In this document: piece by piece, positions 26,240 to 34,857 of the stretch
Position numbering within the stretch: position 1 is the first letter of the stretch
How the letters are laid out: the number at the start of each line of letters is the position of its first letter
Assembly (NCBI RefSeq): GCF_017745275.1
Contig: NZ_JAGHZS010000003.1
Span: forward strand, 366,693 to 430,692
Direction: 5' to 3'
Length of the DNA: 64,000 nt
DNA from: Chitinophaga sp.
Lineage (GTDB): Bacteria; Bacteroidota; Bacteroidia; Chitinophagales; Chitinophagaceae
Notes under the pieces: model-generated
The model's database searches: none
The model's input: only the letters and a program-made list of their open reading frames with translations
Told to the model about the DNA's origin: nothing
Program-made: the position numbers and the translations under genes

Positions 26240-26953
26240 ATGAAAAAAGTGATTCATCGTGCTGATACCCGGGGGTACGCTAACCATGGTTGGTTGAATA
26301 GTCATCATACATTTAGTTTTGCTAATTATTATGATCCTAACCGGATTCACTTCGGGGCGCTGCGTGTATTGAATGATGATGTGGTAAAGGGTGGAATGGG
26401 CTTCGGAGCGCATCCGCATGATAATATGGAGATTGTGTCTATTGTATTGGATGGAGCCCTGGAGCATCGTGATAACACCGGCAAACAGGAAGTTATCCGT
26501 AAGCACGACGTACAGATTATGAGCGCCGGAACAGGTGTGATACACTCGGAATTTAACGCGTCAAAAACGGAAGATGTCAGCTTCCTGCAGATATGGGTAA
26601 TACCGGCAGAACGCAATGTAACACCGAGGTATGACCAGAAAACATTTGATCCTGCTTCCCGTGAAAATGCGCTGCAGGTAATAATATCGCCGGATAAGTC
26701 CAGTGATGCGCTGTGGTTGCACCAGGATGCCTGGTTTTCATTGGGTAAATTTGATGCCGGTAAAACGCTGGACATTATTCCCAAAGCGGTAGGCATCGGC
26801 AGTTATTTGTTCTTATTGAGCGGCGAAATAAAGATCGCTGATGAGGTATTGCAAACCCGTGATGCCATTGGCTTGTCGGACTATGATAAAGCCACCATTG
26901 AAGTGATTAAACCGGCAGAGTTTTTGCTGATAGATGTAGCGATGTTGGGCTAA
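26240..26953 (+). CDS. Second pirin-family protein (YhaK-like)
   Basis: The protein has 237 residues and is shorter than the first pirin. It starts IHRADTRGYANHGWLNSHHTFSF, the common beginning of YhaK-type pirins. The metal site is HPHDNMEIVSIVLDGALEHRD, with GTGVIHSEFN later. GGAG lies 8 nt before the ATG. YhaK-like pirins are cytosolic proteins linked to oxidative stress and in some cases have lost metal-dependent catalysis. It is the last gene of the redox group. Confidence 0.9.
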   Translation: MKKVIHRADTRGYANHGWLNSHHTFSFANYYDPNRIHFGALRVLNDDVVKGGMGFGAHPHDNMEIVSIVLDGALEHRDNTGKQEVIRKHDVQIMSAGTGVIHSEFNASKTEDVSFLQIWVIPAERNVTPRYDQKTFDPASRENALQVIISPDKSSDALWLHQDAWFSLGKFDAGKTLDIIPKAVGIGSYLFLLSGEIKIADEVLQTRDAIGLSDYDKATIEVIKPAEFLLIDVAMLG

Positions 26954-26988
26954 TCATACACATCATTATATACTAACCCGTTATTTAA

Positions 26989-27020
26989 AAGATCAGCTGG
27001 TAAGGCTGGTCTTTTTTTAT
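26989..27020 (+). terminator. Terminator of the second pirin gene
   Basis: AAGATCAGC pairs with GCTGGTCTT (one G-T pair) around TGGTAAG, with a T run after it. Confidence 0.8.
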
Positions 27021-27066
27021 ATTTTTATTACCATCATTATTAAACAGTCACTATAGAGGAATCATC

Positions 27067-27792
27067 ATGCTTTTAGCCACCGATCTGGATGGTACTTTTT
27101 TAGGAGGTACGCCGGAAGATAAGAACCGATTATATACGCTATTACATCATAATAAGCAGATACAGCTGGTATTTGTAACTGGGAGGGGTATACGAAGTGT
27201 ATTACAGTTATTGGAAGATACAACACTGCCGCGTCCCGAATATATCATTTGCGATGTAGGCGCCACGGTTACCCACCTTCCTACTCTTTCTGCTGTAGAA
27301 CCTGTACAGGGCAATATTGCCGCAAAATGGCCTGGTGACCAGGTAAGAGAAACCCTGAAAACAGTGAAGGGCTTATTGCATCAGGAAGCACATCAGCAGT
27401 ATCGTTGTTCTTACTATTATGATGAGGGAACAGATATTGACGGTGCCCGGTTGCTGGCTACTTCCCTGCGATGTGACCTGGTATTGTCTGCCGGCAAATA
27501 CCTTGATATATTGCCCGCCGGAGTAAACAAAGGCTATACATTACAGCAGTTGCTGGAAGTTTTGGCGTTGCCTCATCAACAGGTACTGGTAGCTGGCGAC
27601 TCCATGAATGATTATTCTATGTATGCTACCGGATTTAAAGGGGTGGTAGTAGGTGATTCGGAACCCGAATTAGTGAAGCAAACTGCTGCTATGGCGCATG
27701 TATTACAGGCACAGCGTGCGGGAGCAGGCGGCATCCTGGAGGCCATGGAATATTTCCCGGAATTCGGTATTTATCTGCAAAAAGAGGGATGA
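27067..27792 (+). CDS. HAD-superfamily sugar-phosphate phosphatase (sucrose-phosphatase-like)
   Basis: The protein has 241 residues. Motif I is ATDLDGTFL with both Asp present (residues 6 and 8), motif II is VTGRG, and motif IV is AGDSMNDYSM. A C2-type cap lies between motifs II and III. The pattern matches the sucrose-6-phosphate phosphatase/mannosylfructose-phosphate phosphatase subfamily. No synthase gene is adjacent. The GpgS-like synthase at 9609-11114 has a damaged phosphatase domain, but a functional link between the two is only speculation. The substrate is unknown. Confidence 0.8.
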   Translation: MLLATDLDGTFLGGTPEDKNRLYTLLHHNKQIQLVFVTGRGIRSVLQLLEDTTLPRPEYIICDVGATVTHLPTLSAVEPVQGNIAAKWPGDQVRETLKTVKGLLHQEAHQQYRCSYYYDEGTDIDGARLLATSLRCDLVLSAGKYLDILPAGVNKGYTLQQLLEVLALPHQQVLVAGDSMNDYSMYATGFKGVVVGDSEPELVKQTAAMAHVLQAQRAGAGGILEAMEYFPEFGIYLQKEG

Positions 27793-27928
27793 AAAATGAT
27801 GGGGAGAAGAGAAAAAGATTGTACCTTAGAATAGGTCTTTGCAAGTAATTTGATATGGATATTGACAACAGCGTTTGGTATGATGAATAGCTTTTTAATC
27901 ATCATTTAAATTGATAAATCAATACACC

Positions 27929-28297
27929 ATGGAAATGACAACTCCCACTGAAGAGCTGCACCAGCAGCTTAATTCCTGGAAAGAAGAAGTAAATGAGGTA
28001 AGAAATGAAGTGAAGATGATGCGGGAAAGATTAGAACAAATTAATCTTAGTAAAGCCTCCAGGGAAGTAATGACTCAAGTAGAGCATTTTGAAAACCGTT
28101 TACTACGCCAACGGGAAGTAGCAGATGAAATGCATCACGACATTAAGCAATGTGCCAAAAAACTAGCAGACACTCCTGTCACTGTAGTGCATGACGACCG
28201 TCCGGTTGATGACTTCGACACCATACAAACGCGTATGGAAATATTTCAGAAATTATATGTAGCATTAAAAGAAGATTTCAATCATTTTATGCCTTGA
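27929..28297 (+). CDS. Short coiled-coil protein, function unknown
   Basis: The protein has 122 residues from the ATG at 27929; a TTG 18 nt upstream is in frame. Heptad-like repeats run over most of the length (LHQQLNSWKEEVNEVRNEVK, MMRERLEQINLSKASREVMT). There is no signal peptide or membrane segment. A His-containing segment, VADEMHHDIKQCAKK, and an acidic DDRPVDDFDT follow. I do not recognise a family. It is convergent with the PAS protein gene, with only 13 nt between stops. Confidence 0.6.
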   Translation: MEMTTPTEELHQQLNSWKEEVNEVRNEVKMMRERLEQINLSKASREVMTQVEHFENRLLRQREVADEMHHDIKQCAKKLADTPVTVVHDDRPVDDFDTIQTRMEIFQKLYVALKEDFNHFMP

Positions 28298-28310
28298 GAG
28301 CCGTAAATGA

Positions 28311-29456
28311 TTACTCGTAGGTCTTGACTTTGTGCTCTATTTTATGAATAATGCTGTCAAGCTGTTGTGTGGATTCATGCAGCCATTCCATGAGCTGCGT
28401 GTTGAGACGTTTGTCCTGGTTACTCTTATCGAATAATCCGGCAATGCTTAGTATAGATACTACCGGACGACGTATTTCATGTGAATTGATCCAGGCTATT
28501 TCTCTCAGCGTTCTGTTTTGTGCTTCCAGCAGCATGGCTTGCTTCACGTGTTTGTCTATATCCTGTATGGTGCCTATCATACGGATGGGTTGACCATTTT
28601 CGTAGATGATATAAGCGCGGTCAACCACATATTTGTAATCGCCATTGGCGCATTGAAAGCGATATTCTTCGGACCAGTAATTAAAGCCGGCGGTTATGCA
28701 GGCCGCAAGGGATGTTGTTACGCGTGCATGATCATTGGCATGTATATTTGTTTGCCACCAGTGTACAAGATCAGTTTCGTGGATATTGTTATACTGGAAG
28801 AGATTGGCAAGTCCGTGATTCCAGGTAACTTTATTGGTTATCATGTTTTTATCATACACTGCATCGTTGGTGGCCTGTGCCAGTAGTTCATAGCGCATGC
28901 CCATCTCCTCGGCGTTTTTGCTGGCTCTCACATCCGCATCTACATCTTTCGACATAATGAAGCGGGCGTTTTTCCCGTAGTAAACTGCCGGCAACGAATA
29001 TATTTCCACGTAAAAGTTGCTGCCGTCTTTTTTGCGGTGTAGCCATATACCTCTGTATTCACCGCTACTGCAACGTTCATTGGCATTTTCCAAGAGCAGT
29101 GGTATATCTTCCTTATTGCGTATATCCAACAGGGTTAGTTGCATGAATTCCTTCCTGGAATAACCATATTTTTTCAACGCCGCATCGTTTACAGACAGAA
29201 AGCGCATAGAGGCTTTCTCGTAAATCCACATGGGGATCGGATATTCATTGAACAGATGCTCGAATTGAAGGGAACGATGATTGCGCCAGCTGGTTGTGAA
29301 GAAGAATAATATAAAGATACCAACAGATAATAGGATACTTGCGGCAAGCAATAATGTATGCTGTGCTGGATCGGTTTTTATGAGGAGATAGCTGTTAATC
29401 GCAATGACAATAAATAATAAAACTAAACAAGCCATCTTTAAAGGGGCATTCCGCAT
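28311..29456 (-). CDS. Membrane PAS/HisKA protein lacking an ATPase domain
   Basis: The protein has 381 residues. Two N-terminal membrane helices (residues 7-26 and 32-54) are followed by two PAS domains. The first is FEHLFNEYPIPMWIYEKAS with a PAC part KDGSNFYVEIYSLPA. The second is YELLAQATNDAVYDKNMITN, ending RMIGTIQDIDKHVKQA. It ends with a dimerisation/H-box helix (WINSHEIRRPVVSILSIAGL) and a second helix, then stops. The catalytic HATPase domain is absent, and the stop is followed at once by the convergent gene, so nothing remains downstream. It may be phosphorylated in trans or act as a dimeric scaffold (inference). Confidence 0.82.
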   Translation of the reverse strand: MRNAPLKMACLVLLFIVIAINSYLLIKTDPAQHTLLLAASILLSVGIFILFFFTTSWRNHRSLQFEHLFNEYPIPMWIYEKASMRFLSVNDAALKKYGYSRKEFMQLTLLDIRNKEDIPLLLENANERCSSGEYRGIWLHRKKDGSNFYVEIYSLPAVYYGKNARFIMSKDVDADVRASKNAEEMGMRYELLAQATNDAVYDKNMITNKVTWNHGLANLFQYNNIHETDLVHWWQTNIHANDHARVTTSLAACITAGFNYWSEEYRFQCANGDYKYVVDRAYIIYENGQPIRMIGTIQDIDKHVKQAMLLEAQNRTLREIAWINSHEIRRPVVSILSIAGLFDKSNQDKRLNTQLMEWLHESTQQLDSIIHKIEHKVKTYE

Positions 29457-29550
29457 GACCTGATTTTCAGATAATTTACCTAAATTTTGAGCAACAGAAA
29501 AAATTATCTCAGGGGTATATGATTGGTAGTATTTTTTGTATTATAAGTGA

Positions 29551-30597
29551 TCATAATTCGAGAATAATGTCATCGCTGGCGGGATATCCTACACAGGTTA
29601 GCACCAGGCCTTCTGCCAGTTCTTTATCTGTGAGTACTTCATTAACGGGCATAGATATTTTACCGCTAACACACTGCGCCGTACAGGAACCACACACGCC
29701 TCCCTTACAACTATAAGGCAGTAATATTTCATTTTCCAGGGCATAGCTCAGGATGGTTTGATTCCCGGGAATTTCGAGATGGTGCTCTTCATTGCGGTAA
29801 CGTATCAATACCTTTTTAGGCTGGCGATCAGGTGGTGGTGGCGTTTTCGCGATGCGCGCGTCTGTATTGACCACGAAGTTTTCTTTGTGCAGTTGTGTTT
29901 CCTGGAAACCCATAAATGTAAGGGTAAGCAGAATCATGCGCATATAGTCCGGAGGGCCGCAAAGGAAGAATGCAGCATCGGTACGTGCGTAATGCAGGTG
30001 AGTTGTTACCAGTTGTTCCAGCAACATGTTATTCAGTCTCCTGTAGGTATGATCACTATCCGGATCATTGCTGAAAAGAAAGAGGATTTGTAGTTGTTCC
30101 GGGAATTGTGTCTGCCATTGTTGTAACTGTTGATAGAAGATGGTAGTTTCCGGTGTTTGGTTGCTGTAAATCAGTTTAACATGTGCACCTGGTTCGTTTG
30201 TCAGGATATGTTTGAGTAAGGAAAATACAGGGGTAATGCCGCTGCCGGCAGCCAGCAGAAAGATATCCCGCTTTGCTGCGACCGGGTCCCCGTAAGTAAA
30301 GCGCCCGGAGGGTTCCAGTGCTGTTACGATGTCTCCTTTTTTCCAGGTGTGGATCAGGTGGCGGGATATTTCGCCATTTTCTTTTTCACGGATAGTAACG
30401 GACATAAATGGATCTATGCCCGGAGTAGAGCTAAAGGAATAAGATCGTCTGTATTCTTTGTTGTGGAGGGTGATGAGAAAGGTGAGGAACTGGCCTGCGA
30501 GATATTCTACCGGTGCTGGCGTAGTGTTTTCCAGTTTATAGGTGAAGGTGCCTGGTGTTTCGCGTATGATATCCGTAATCCTGAGCTGAAAGTACAT
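29551..30597 (-). CDS. PaaE-like ferredoxin reductase (FAD, NAD and 2Fe-2S domains)
   Basis: The protein has 348 residues. The FAD domain contains YRRSYSFSSTP (RxYS) and the NAD domain contains AAGSGITPVFSLLKHIL and FFLCGPPDYM. The C-terminal plant-type ferredoxin has CKGGVCGSCTAQC and a fourth Cys in LVLTCVG. This is the electron-transfer module that feeds oxygenases such as phenylacetyl-CoA or other hydroxylases. No oxygenase lies next to it; the upstream gene is dxs, separated by a long hairpin. The oxygenase partner is therefore unknown. Confidence 0.9.
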   Translation of the reverse strand: MYFQLRITDIIRETPGTFTYKLENTTPAPVEYLAGQFLTFLITLHNKEYRRSYSFSSTPGIDPFMSVTIREKENGEISRHLIHTWKKGDIVTALEPSGRFTYGDPVAAKRDIFLLAAGSGITPVFSLLKHILTNEPGAHVKLIYSNQTPETTIFYQQLQQWQTQFPEQLQILFLFSNDPDSDHTYRRLNNMLLEQLVTTHLHYARTDAAFFLCGPPDYMRMILLTLTFMGFQETQLHKENFVVNTDARIAKTPPPPDRQPKKVLIRYRNEEHHLEIPGNQTILSYALENEILLPYSCKGGVCGSCTAQCVSGKISMPVNEVLTDKELAEGLVLTCVGYPASDDIILEL

Positions 30598-30608
30598 TGT
30601 ATAAAAAA

Positions 30609-30717
30609 ATTACGAATTACAAATTACGAATTACGGATTTGTGTAGAGATAGGTAAATATTGATCATTTGCTGTTATCTCCGCACAAATCCGTAATTCGT
30701 AATTTGTAATTCGTAAT
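30609..30717. terminator. 43-bp word-built inverted repeat after dxs
   Basis: Arms at 30609-30651 and 30675-30717 match at 41 of 43 positions. Each arm repeats the words ATTACGAATTAC and AAATTAC. It lies between dxs (upstream) and the reductase gene, both leftward, and probably ends the dxs transcript. Confidence 0.7.
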
Positions 30718-30723
30718 TCTATT

Positions 30724-32649
30724 TTAAATGGTTACCGTAATTTTTTCTTTCAGCATTTCCCGGGTAGTGCGGGCAATACCGGCAGCATCGTAGCCACATT
30801 CACGGTAGAGTTCTTCCGGTTTACCATGTTCAATTAATTTATCGGGAATGCCTAATCTTTTTATTTGTGCGCTATAGTTGTTGGTGGCCATGAATTCTAT
30901 CACGGCGCTACCGAAGCCACCTACGATGGTACCATCTTCCACTGTAATTATTTTATCGAAAGATTGGAATATTTCGTGGAGCAGGGCTTCGTCCAGTGGT
31001 TTTACAAAGCGCATATCATAGTGAGCGGGTTGGAGCCCATCTCCTATTAATTCTTTGCAGGCTTCGGTTACGAAGTTGCCGGTATGTCCGAGCGAGAGGA
31101 TGGCTACATCCTTACCATCGCGGATTTTGCGGCCGGTACCTGGTTTGATTGCTTTAAATGGCGTACGCCATTCGGGCATTACGCCTTGTCCGCGTGGGTA
31201 GCGGATTACGTAAGGCATATCATTTTCCGCTAACTGCGCGCTGTACATCAGGTTCCGCAGTTCTTCCTCGTTCATAGGTGCGCTGATGATCACGTTTGGA
31301 ATACCGCGCATATAGGCGATATCGTAGGCGCCATGGTGCGTTGGTCCGTCTTCTCCCACCAGTCCGGCTCTGTCGAGGCAGAATATTACGGGGAGTTTCT
31401 GAATCAGTACGTCGTGTACGGCCTGATCAAAGGCACGCTGGAAGAAAGAGGAATAGATGGTACAGAATACGCGCATGCCCTGAGTAGCCATCCCTGCAGA
31501 TAAGGTAACAGCGTGTTGTTCACAGATACCTACATCGAAGGCTCTGTGTGGCATTTTCTCCATCATGAATTTGAGGGAGGAGCCAGAAGGCATGGCGGGT
31601 GTGATACCAATAATTTTATCGTTTTGTTCAGCCAGTTCAATGATGGTATGTCCAAAAACATCCTGGTATTTAGGAGGTTGAGGGCTGGTAACTGGTTTTT
31701 TGAATATTTCGCCGGTGATTTTATCAAACAGGCCTGGTGCGTGCCAGGTGGTTTGGTCTTTTTCTGCGAGGGCATAGCCTTTACCTTTGGTGGTAACGAT
31801 ATGCAGCAATTTTGGACCGGGGATATCTTTCAGATCCTGGAGGGTATCGGCCAGTTTGGTGATATTGTGGCCATCGATGGGGCCAAAATAGCGCATCTTC
31901 AATGCTTCGAAGAGGTTACTGGATTTGGATACTACTCCTTTGAGGCTGGCTTCCAGCTTGGAGGCCATGTCGCGGGTGAATTTCTTACCTACCGGCAGTT
32001 TGCCAAGCAGGTTCCACACATCGTCCCTTACTTTGTTGTAGGTGGGAGAAGTGGTGATATCTGTCAGGTATTCTTTCAGCGCGCCCACATTGGGATCTAT
32101 GGACATGCAGTTATCGTTCAGGATAATCAGTACGTTGGCATTGGCCACGCCGGCGTGGTTCAGTGCTTCAAAGGCCATACCGGCGGTCATAGCACCATCG
32201 CCGATGACAGCAATATGCTGACGGTCAAATTCGCCTTTGTAATGGGAGGCCATGGCCATACCGAGTGCAGCGGAAATGGAGGTAGAGGAGTGTCCTACAC
32301 CGAAGGTGTCGTACCGGCTCTCATCTCTTTTCGGGAATCCGCTAAGTCCTTTGTATTTCCGGTTGGTAGGAAATGCTTCCCGGCGGCCGGTCAGGATTTT
32401 GTGGCCATATGCCTGATGGCCTACATCCCATACCAGTTGGTCGTATGGGGTGTTAAAAACATAATGCAAAGCCACTGTAAGCTCAACTACACCAAGACTG
32501 GCCGCAAAGTGGCCACCATGCACACTTACCACGTCAATAATATATTGACGCAGCTCCTCACATACCTGGTGAAGCTGTTCTTTATTCAGCTTTCGCAAAT
32601 CAGCGGGATATTCTATCTGGCTCAACAGTTGACCTGCCTTTATATTCAT
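30724..32649 (-). CDS. dxs: 1-deoxy-D-xylulose-5-phosphate synthase
   Basis: Dxs joins pyruvate and glyceraldehyde 3-phosphate in the first step of the MEP isoprenoid pathway, with thiamine diphosphate as cofactor. The protein has 641 residues, full length. Motifs include DVGHQAYGHKILTGR, the diphosphate-binding GDGAMTAGMAFEALNHAG with NDN later, and LDRAGLVGEDGPTHHG in the pyrimidine domain. The C-terminal domain has VEDGTIVGGFGSAV. A TAnnTTTG element is 28 nt upstream. A long antisense open frame over this gene is a codon-bias shadow. Confidence 0.97.
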   Translation of the reverse strand: MNIKAGQLLSQIEYPADLRKLNKEQLHQVCEELRQYIIDVVSVHGGHFAASLGVVELTVALHYVFNTPYDQLVWDVGHQAYGHKILTGRREAFPTNRKYKGLSGFPKRDESRYDTFGVGHSSTSISAALGMAMASHYKGEFDRQHIAVIGDGAMTAGMAFEALNHAGVANANVLIILNDNCMSIDPNVGALKEYLTDITTSPTYNKVRDDVWNLLGKLPVGKKFTRDMASKLEASLKGVVSKSSNLFEALKMRYFGPIDGHNITKLADTLQDLKDIPGPKLLHIVTTKGKGYALAEKDQTTWHAPGLFDKITGEIFKKPVTSPQPPKYQDVFGHTIIELAEQNDKIIGITPAMPSGSSLKFMMEKMPHRAFDVGICEQHAVTLSAGMATQGMRVFCTIYSSFFQRAFDQAVHDVLIQKLPVIFCLDRAGLVGEDGPTHHGAYDIAYMRGIPNVIISAPMNEEELRNLMYSAQLAENDMPYVIRYPRGQGVMPEWRTPFKAIKPGTGRKIRDGKDVAILSLGHTGNFVTEACKELIGDGLQPAHYDMRFVKPLDEALLHEIFQSFDKIITVEDGTIVGGFGSAVIEFMATNNYSAQIKRLGIPDKLIEHGKPEELYRECGYDAAGIARTTREMLKEKITVTI

Positions 32650-32677
32650 AATTGGGCTCAGGGTTTATATGAAGTAA

Positions 32678-32685
32678 CAAAAATA
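32678..32685 (-). promoter_or_regulatory. -7 element of dxs
   Basis: The minus strand reads TATTTTTG, 28 nt before the start. Confidence 0.55.
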
Positions 32686-32832
32686 CATAAAAATATGTGG
32701 TAAATAGTGATCTGGCCACAGGAAAGTGGTACAGATAAGTGATATCTCACCATTCAGATGCAGGCATCTGCCATTTACCGGTTTTGATTCACCATTTATA
32801 ACATTTAGGTTTCTACGGGGGGCGCCGTAGGG

Positions 32833-32840
32833 TATTTTTG
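32833..32840 (+). promoter_or_regulatory. -7 element of the LytS-type kinase gene
   Basis: TATTTTTG, 31 nt before the ATG at 32872. Confidence 0.5.
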
Positions 32841-32871
32841 GAATATAGGTGAAGTTTACTAATTTGATTTA

Positions 32872-33906
32872 ATGTTTAAGCAAATAAACAAATACTGGTG
32901 GTGTCAGATTTTGGGGTGGGCGACCTATTTCGTATTAAACTGTTTCATCTACTACACCCAGGATAAGTCGATAGTTAAGCCGATCGACTTTGTTAACTTG
33001 TTAATTTTCACTACGTTAGGTGTTTTAATCACACATCTTTTTCGCACATTGATTAACAGGCGTAATTGGGTGACCTATAGTTCTGAGCAACAGATTTTTT
33101 TATTTTTTATGGTGGTGGCGGGCACTACGGTGACGTTATATATTTCTAATAACGCATTGATGTACTTCGTGTTCAGGTATCAGCAGGAAGATCTGTTTAC
33201 CGGTATTATCAAGGGAGTATCTGTTTTTGCTATAGCCTTCATCTGGTGGTTGATTTACTACATATGGCATTATATAGAACGGAACCGTAGTGCGCAGGTA
33301 GACCAGTTGAAGCTGGAAACAACGGTGAAGGAGCTGGAGCTCAAAACGATCAAGGCGCAGATGAATCCGCATTTCATTTTCAATGCGTTAAATAGTATCC
33401 GGGCATTGGTAGATGAGAATCCACAACGCGCAAGAACAGCTATTACAGAGCTTTCCAACATATTGCGGAGTTCTATGCAAACGGAGAAAGCGGAGACGGT
33501 GAGCCTGGAAAACGAATTAAACATTGTAAAGGATTACCTTGCATTGGAGCATATCCGTTTTGAAGAGCGCCTGAATGTAAAGTATGAGATTGACCCGGAT
33601 ACGCTGGAATTGCAGGTACCACCGATGATGTTACAAACGTTGGTGGAAAATGCCATTAAACATGGGATTTCCCGTGTTATTATGGGAGGATCGGTGTACA
33701 TTAACTCTTCTCTGAAGGGCATGCATCATATCATTACCATAGAAAACACCGGACAAATAGTAGAAGATAGTATTAATGGCCATGGCTTTGGGTTACAGAG
33801 CACCAGACAAAGGTTAAGTATTTTGTTTGGCAACAGGGCCTCTTTTGAAATCAGGAATAAAGACGAGCGGACGGTAGAAGCTACAGTAGTAATGCCTTTG
33901 CTCTAA
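32872..33906 (+). CDS. LytS/YehU-type sensor histidine kinase
   Basis: The protein has 344 residues. Four N-terminal membrane helices span residues 10 to about 140, with only short loops, so no large extracellular sensor is present. The His_kinase domain follows: IKAQMNPHFIFNALNSIRA (phospho-acceptor His near 166). The ATPase N-box is LVENAIKHGIS near 257 and the G-box is GHGFGLQSTRQRL. This pairs with the LytTR regulator 92 nt downstream. Such pairs control cell-surface or nutrient genes in Bacteroidota; the target here is not visible. Confidence 0.92.
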   Translation: MFKQINKYWWCQILGWATYFVLNCFIYYTQDKSIVKPIDFVNLLIFTTLGVLITHLFRTLINRRNWVTYSSEQQIFLFFMVVAGTTVTLYISNNALMYFVFRYQQEDLFTGIIKGVSVFAIAFIWWLIYYIWHYIERNRSAQVDQLKLETTVKELELKTIKAQMNPHFIFNALNSIRALVDENPQRARTAITELSNILRSSMQTEKAETVSLENELNIVKDYLALEHIRFEERLNVKYEIDPDTLELQVPPMMLQTLVENAIKHGISRVIMGGSVYINSSLKGMHHIITIENTGQIVEDSINGHGFGLQSTRQRLSILFGNRASFEIRNKDERTVEATVVMPLL

Positions 33907-33998
33907 GTCACTTGTTATAAACTGCCATAGCTGCTGCATAGCGGATATGGCTATTATTGTTTAACTAATTAAATCATCAACCAAACTTCATATTGCCA

Positions 33999-34727
33999 AT
34001 GAAAAAAGCATTGATAATAGACGATGAACGCCTGGCCAGGAGTGAACTTAAGAAATTGCTGGCAGATCACCCGGAAATAGTGGTGGTGGGAGAAGCTGTG
34101 AATGCGAAGGATGGTATAGAAAAGATAGAAACGCTTCATCCTGACTTACTGTTTCTGGATATCCAGATGCCTGACAAAACTGGTTTTGACCTGTTAGCAG
34201 AATTAGAGAAAACACCGCAGGTGATTTTCACTACTGCATATGATGAGTATGCATTGAAAGCATTTGAGTACAATGCGCTGGACTACCTGTTAAAGCCGGT
34301 AGAGCCCAAGCGTTTGGCGGATGCTATTCACAAGCTGCATCAGCAGGATGAAAAAGACCGCCTGGCCGCTACCGGTGGGATTCGCAATTTACTGTCTGAA
34401 AATGACCAGGTTTTTGTGAAAGACGGGGACCGCTGCTGGTTTGTGAAATTACAGGAGATACGTTTGTTTGAGAGCGTGGGTAACTATGCCCGGGTATATT
34501 TCGAAACTAACAAGCCTTTGATCCTGAAGTCACTGAATGCGCTGGAAGAAAGGCTGGATGAGCGTACATTTTTCCGGGCCAATCGTAAGCATATCGTGAA
34601 TCTGCGGATGATCGAAAAAATTGATACTTATTTCAATGGGGGCTTGCTGTTGGAAATGCGTGGAGGCGAAAAAATTGAAGTGAGCCGCAGACAGGCGGTG
34701 AAGTTCAAAGAGATGATGAGTCTCTAA
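33999..34727 (+). CDS. LytTR-family response regulator
   Basis: The protein has 242 residues from the ATG at 33999; a TTG two codons upstream is less likely. The receiver domain has the acidic pair IIDDE, phospho-acceptor Asp54 in LFLDIQMPD, Thr in FTTAYDE and Lys in LLKPVEP. The C-terminal LytTR DNA-binding domain includes RLFESVGNYARVYFETNKP and FFRANRKHIVNLRMIEKI. It is the cognate partner of the upstream kinase. The stop codon abuts the 54-bp inverted repeat. Confidence 0.93.
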   Translation: MKKALIIDDERLARSELKKLLADHPEIVVVGEAVNAKDGIEKIETLHPDLLFLDIQMPDKTGFDLLAELEKTPQVIFTTAYDEYALKAFEYNALDYLLKPVEPKRLADAIHKLHQQDEKDRLAATGGIRNLLSENDQVFVKDGDRCWFVKLQEIRLFESVGNYARVYFETNKPLILKSLNALEERLDERTFFRANRKHIVNLRMIEKIDTYFNGGLLLEMRGGEKIEVSRRQAVKFKEMMSL

Positions 34728-34729
34728 AA

Positions 34730-34857
34730 GAGCAGAAAGCAGAAGGCATAAAGCAAAAAGCTATTAAAGCGAATGACCAGAGCAGGTATTTAAAATACTT
34801 TCCGCTCTGGTCATTCGCTTTAATAGCTTTTTGCTTTATGCCTTCTGCTTTCTGCTC
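34730..34857. terminator. Perfect 54-bp inverted repeat that reaches into the pcrB coding end
   Basis: Arms at 34730-34783 and 34804-34857 are exact complements. The 20-nt centre holds a further small palindrome, GTATT/AATAC. The arm is built of GCAGAAAGCAGAAG-like words. It lies between convergent genes and its right arm encodes the last residues of the leftward PcrB homologue. Confidence 0.85.

Noticed and set aside
30609-30717. Mobile element (MITE) explanation for the long inverted repeats
   Set aside because: The repeats at 4224, 15094, 30609 and 34730 have unrelated sequences, no target-site duplications were seen and all sit at gene ends.
31513-32703. 396-codon frame antisense to dxs
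   Set aside because: It is a codon-composition shadow of dxs, which is complete and conserved on the other strand.
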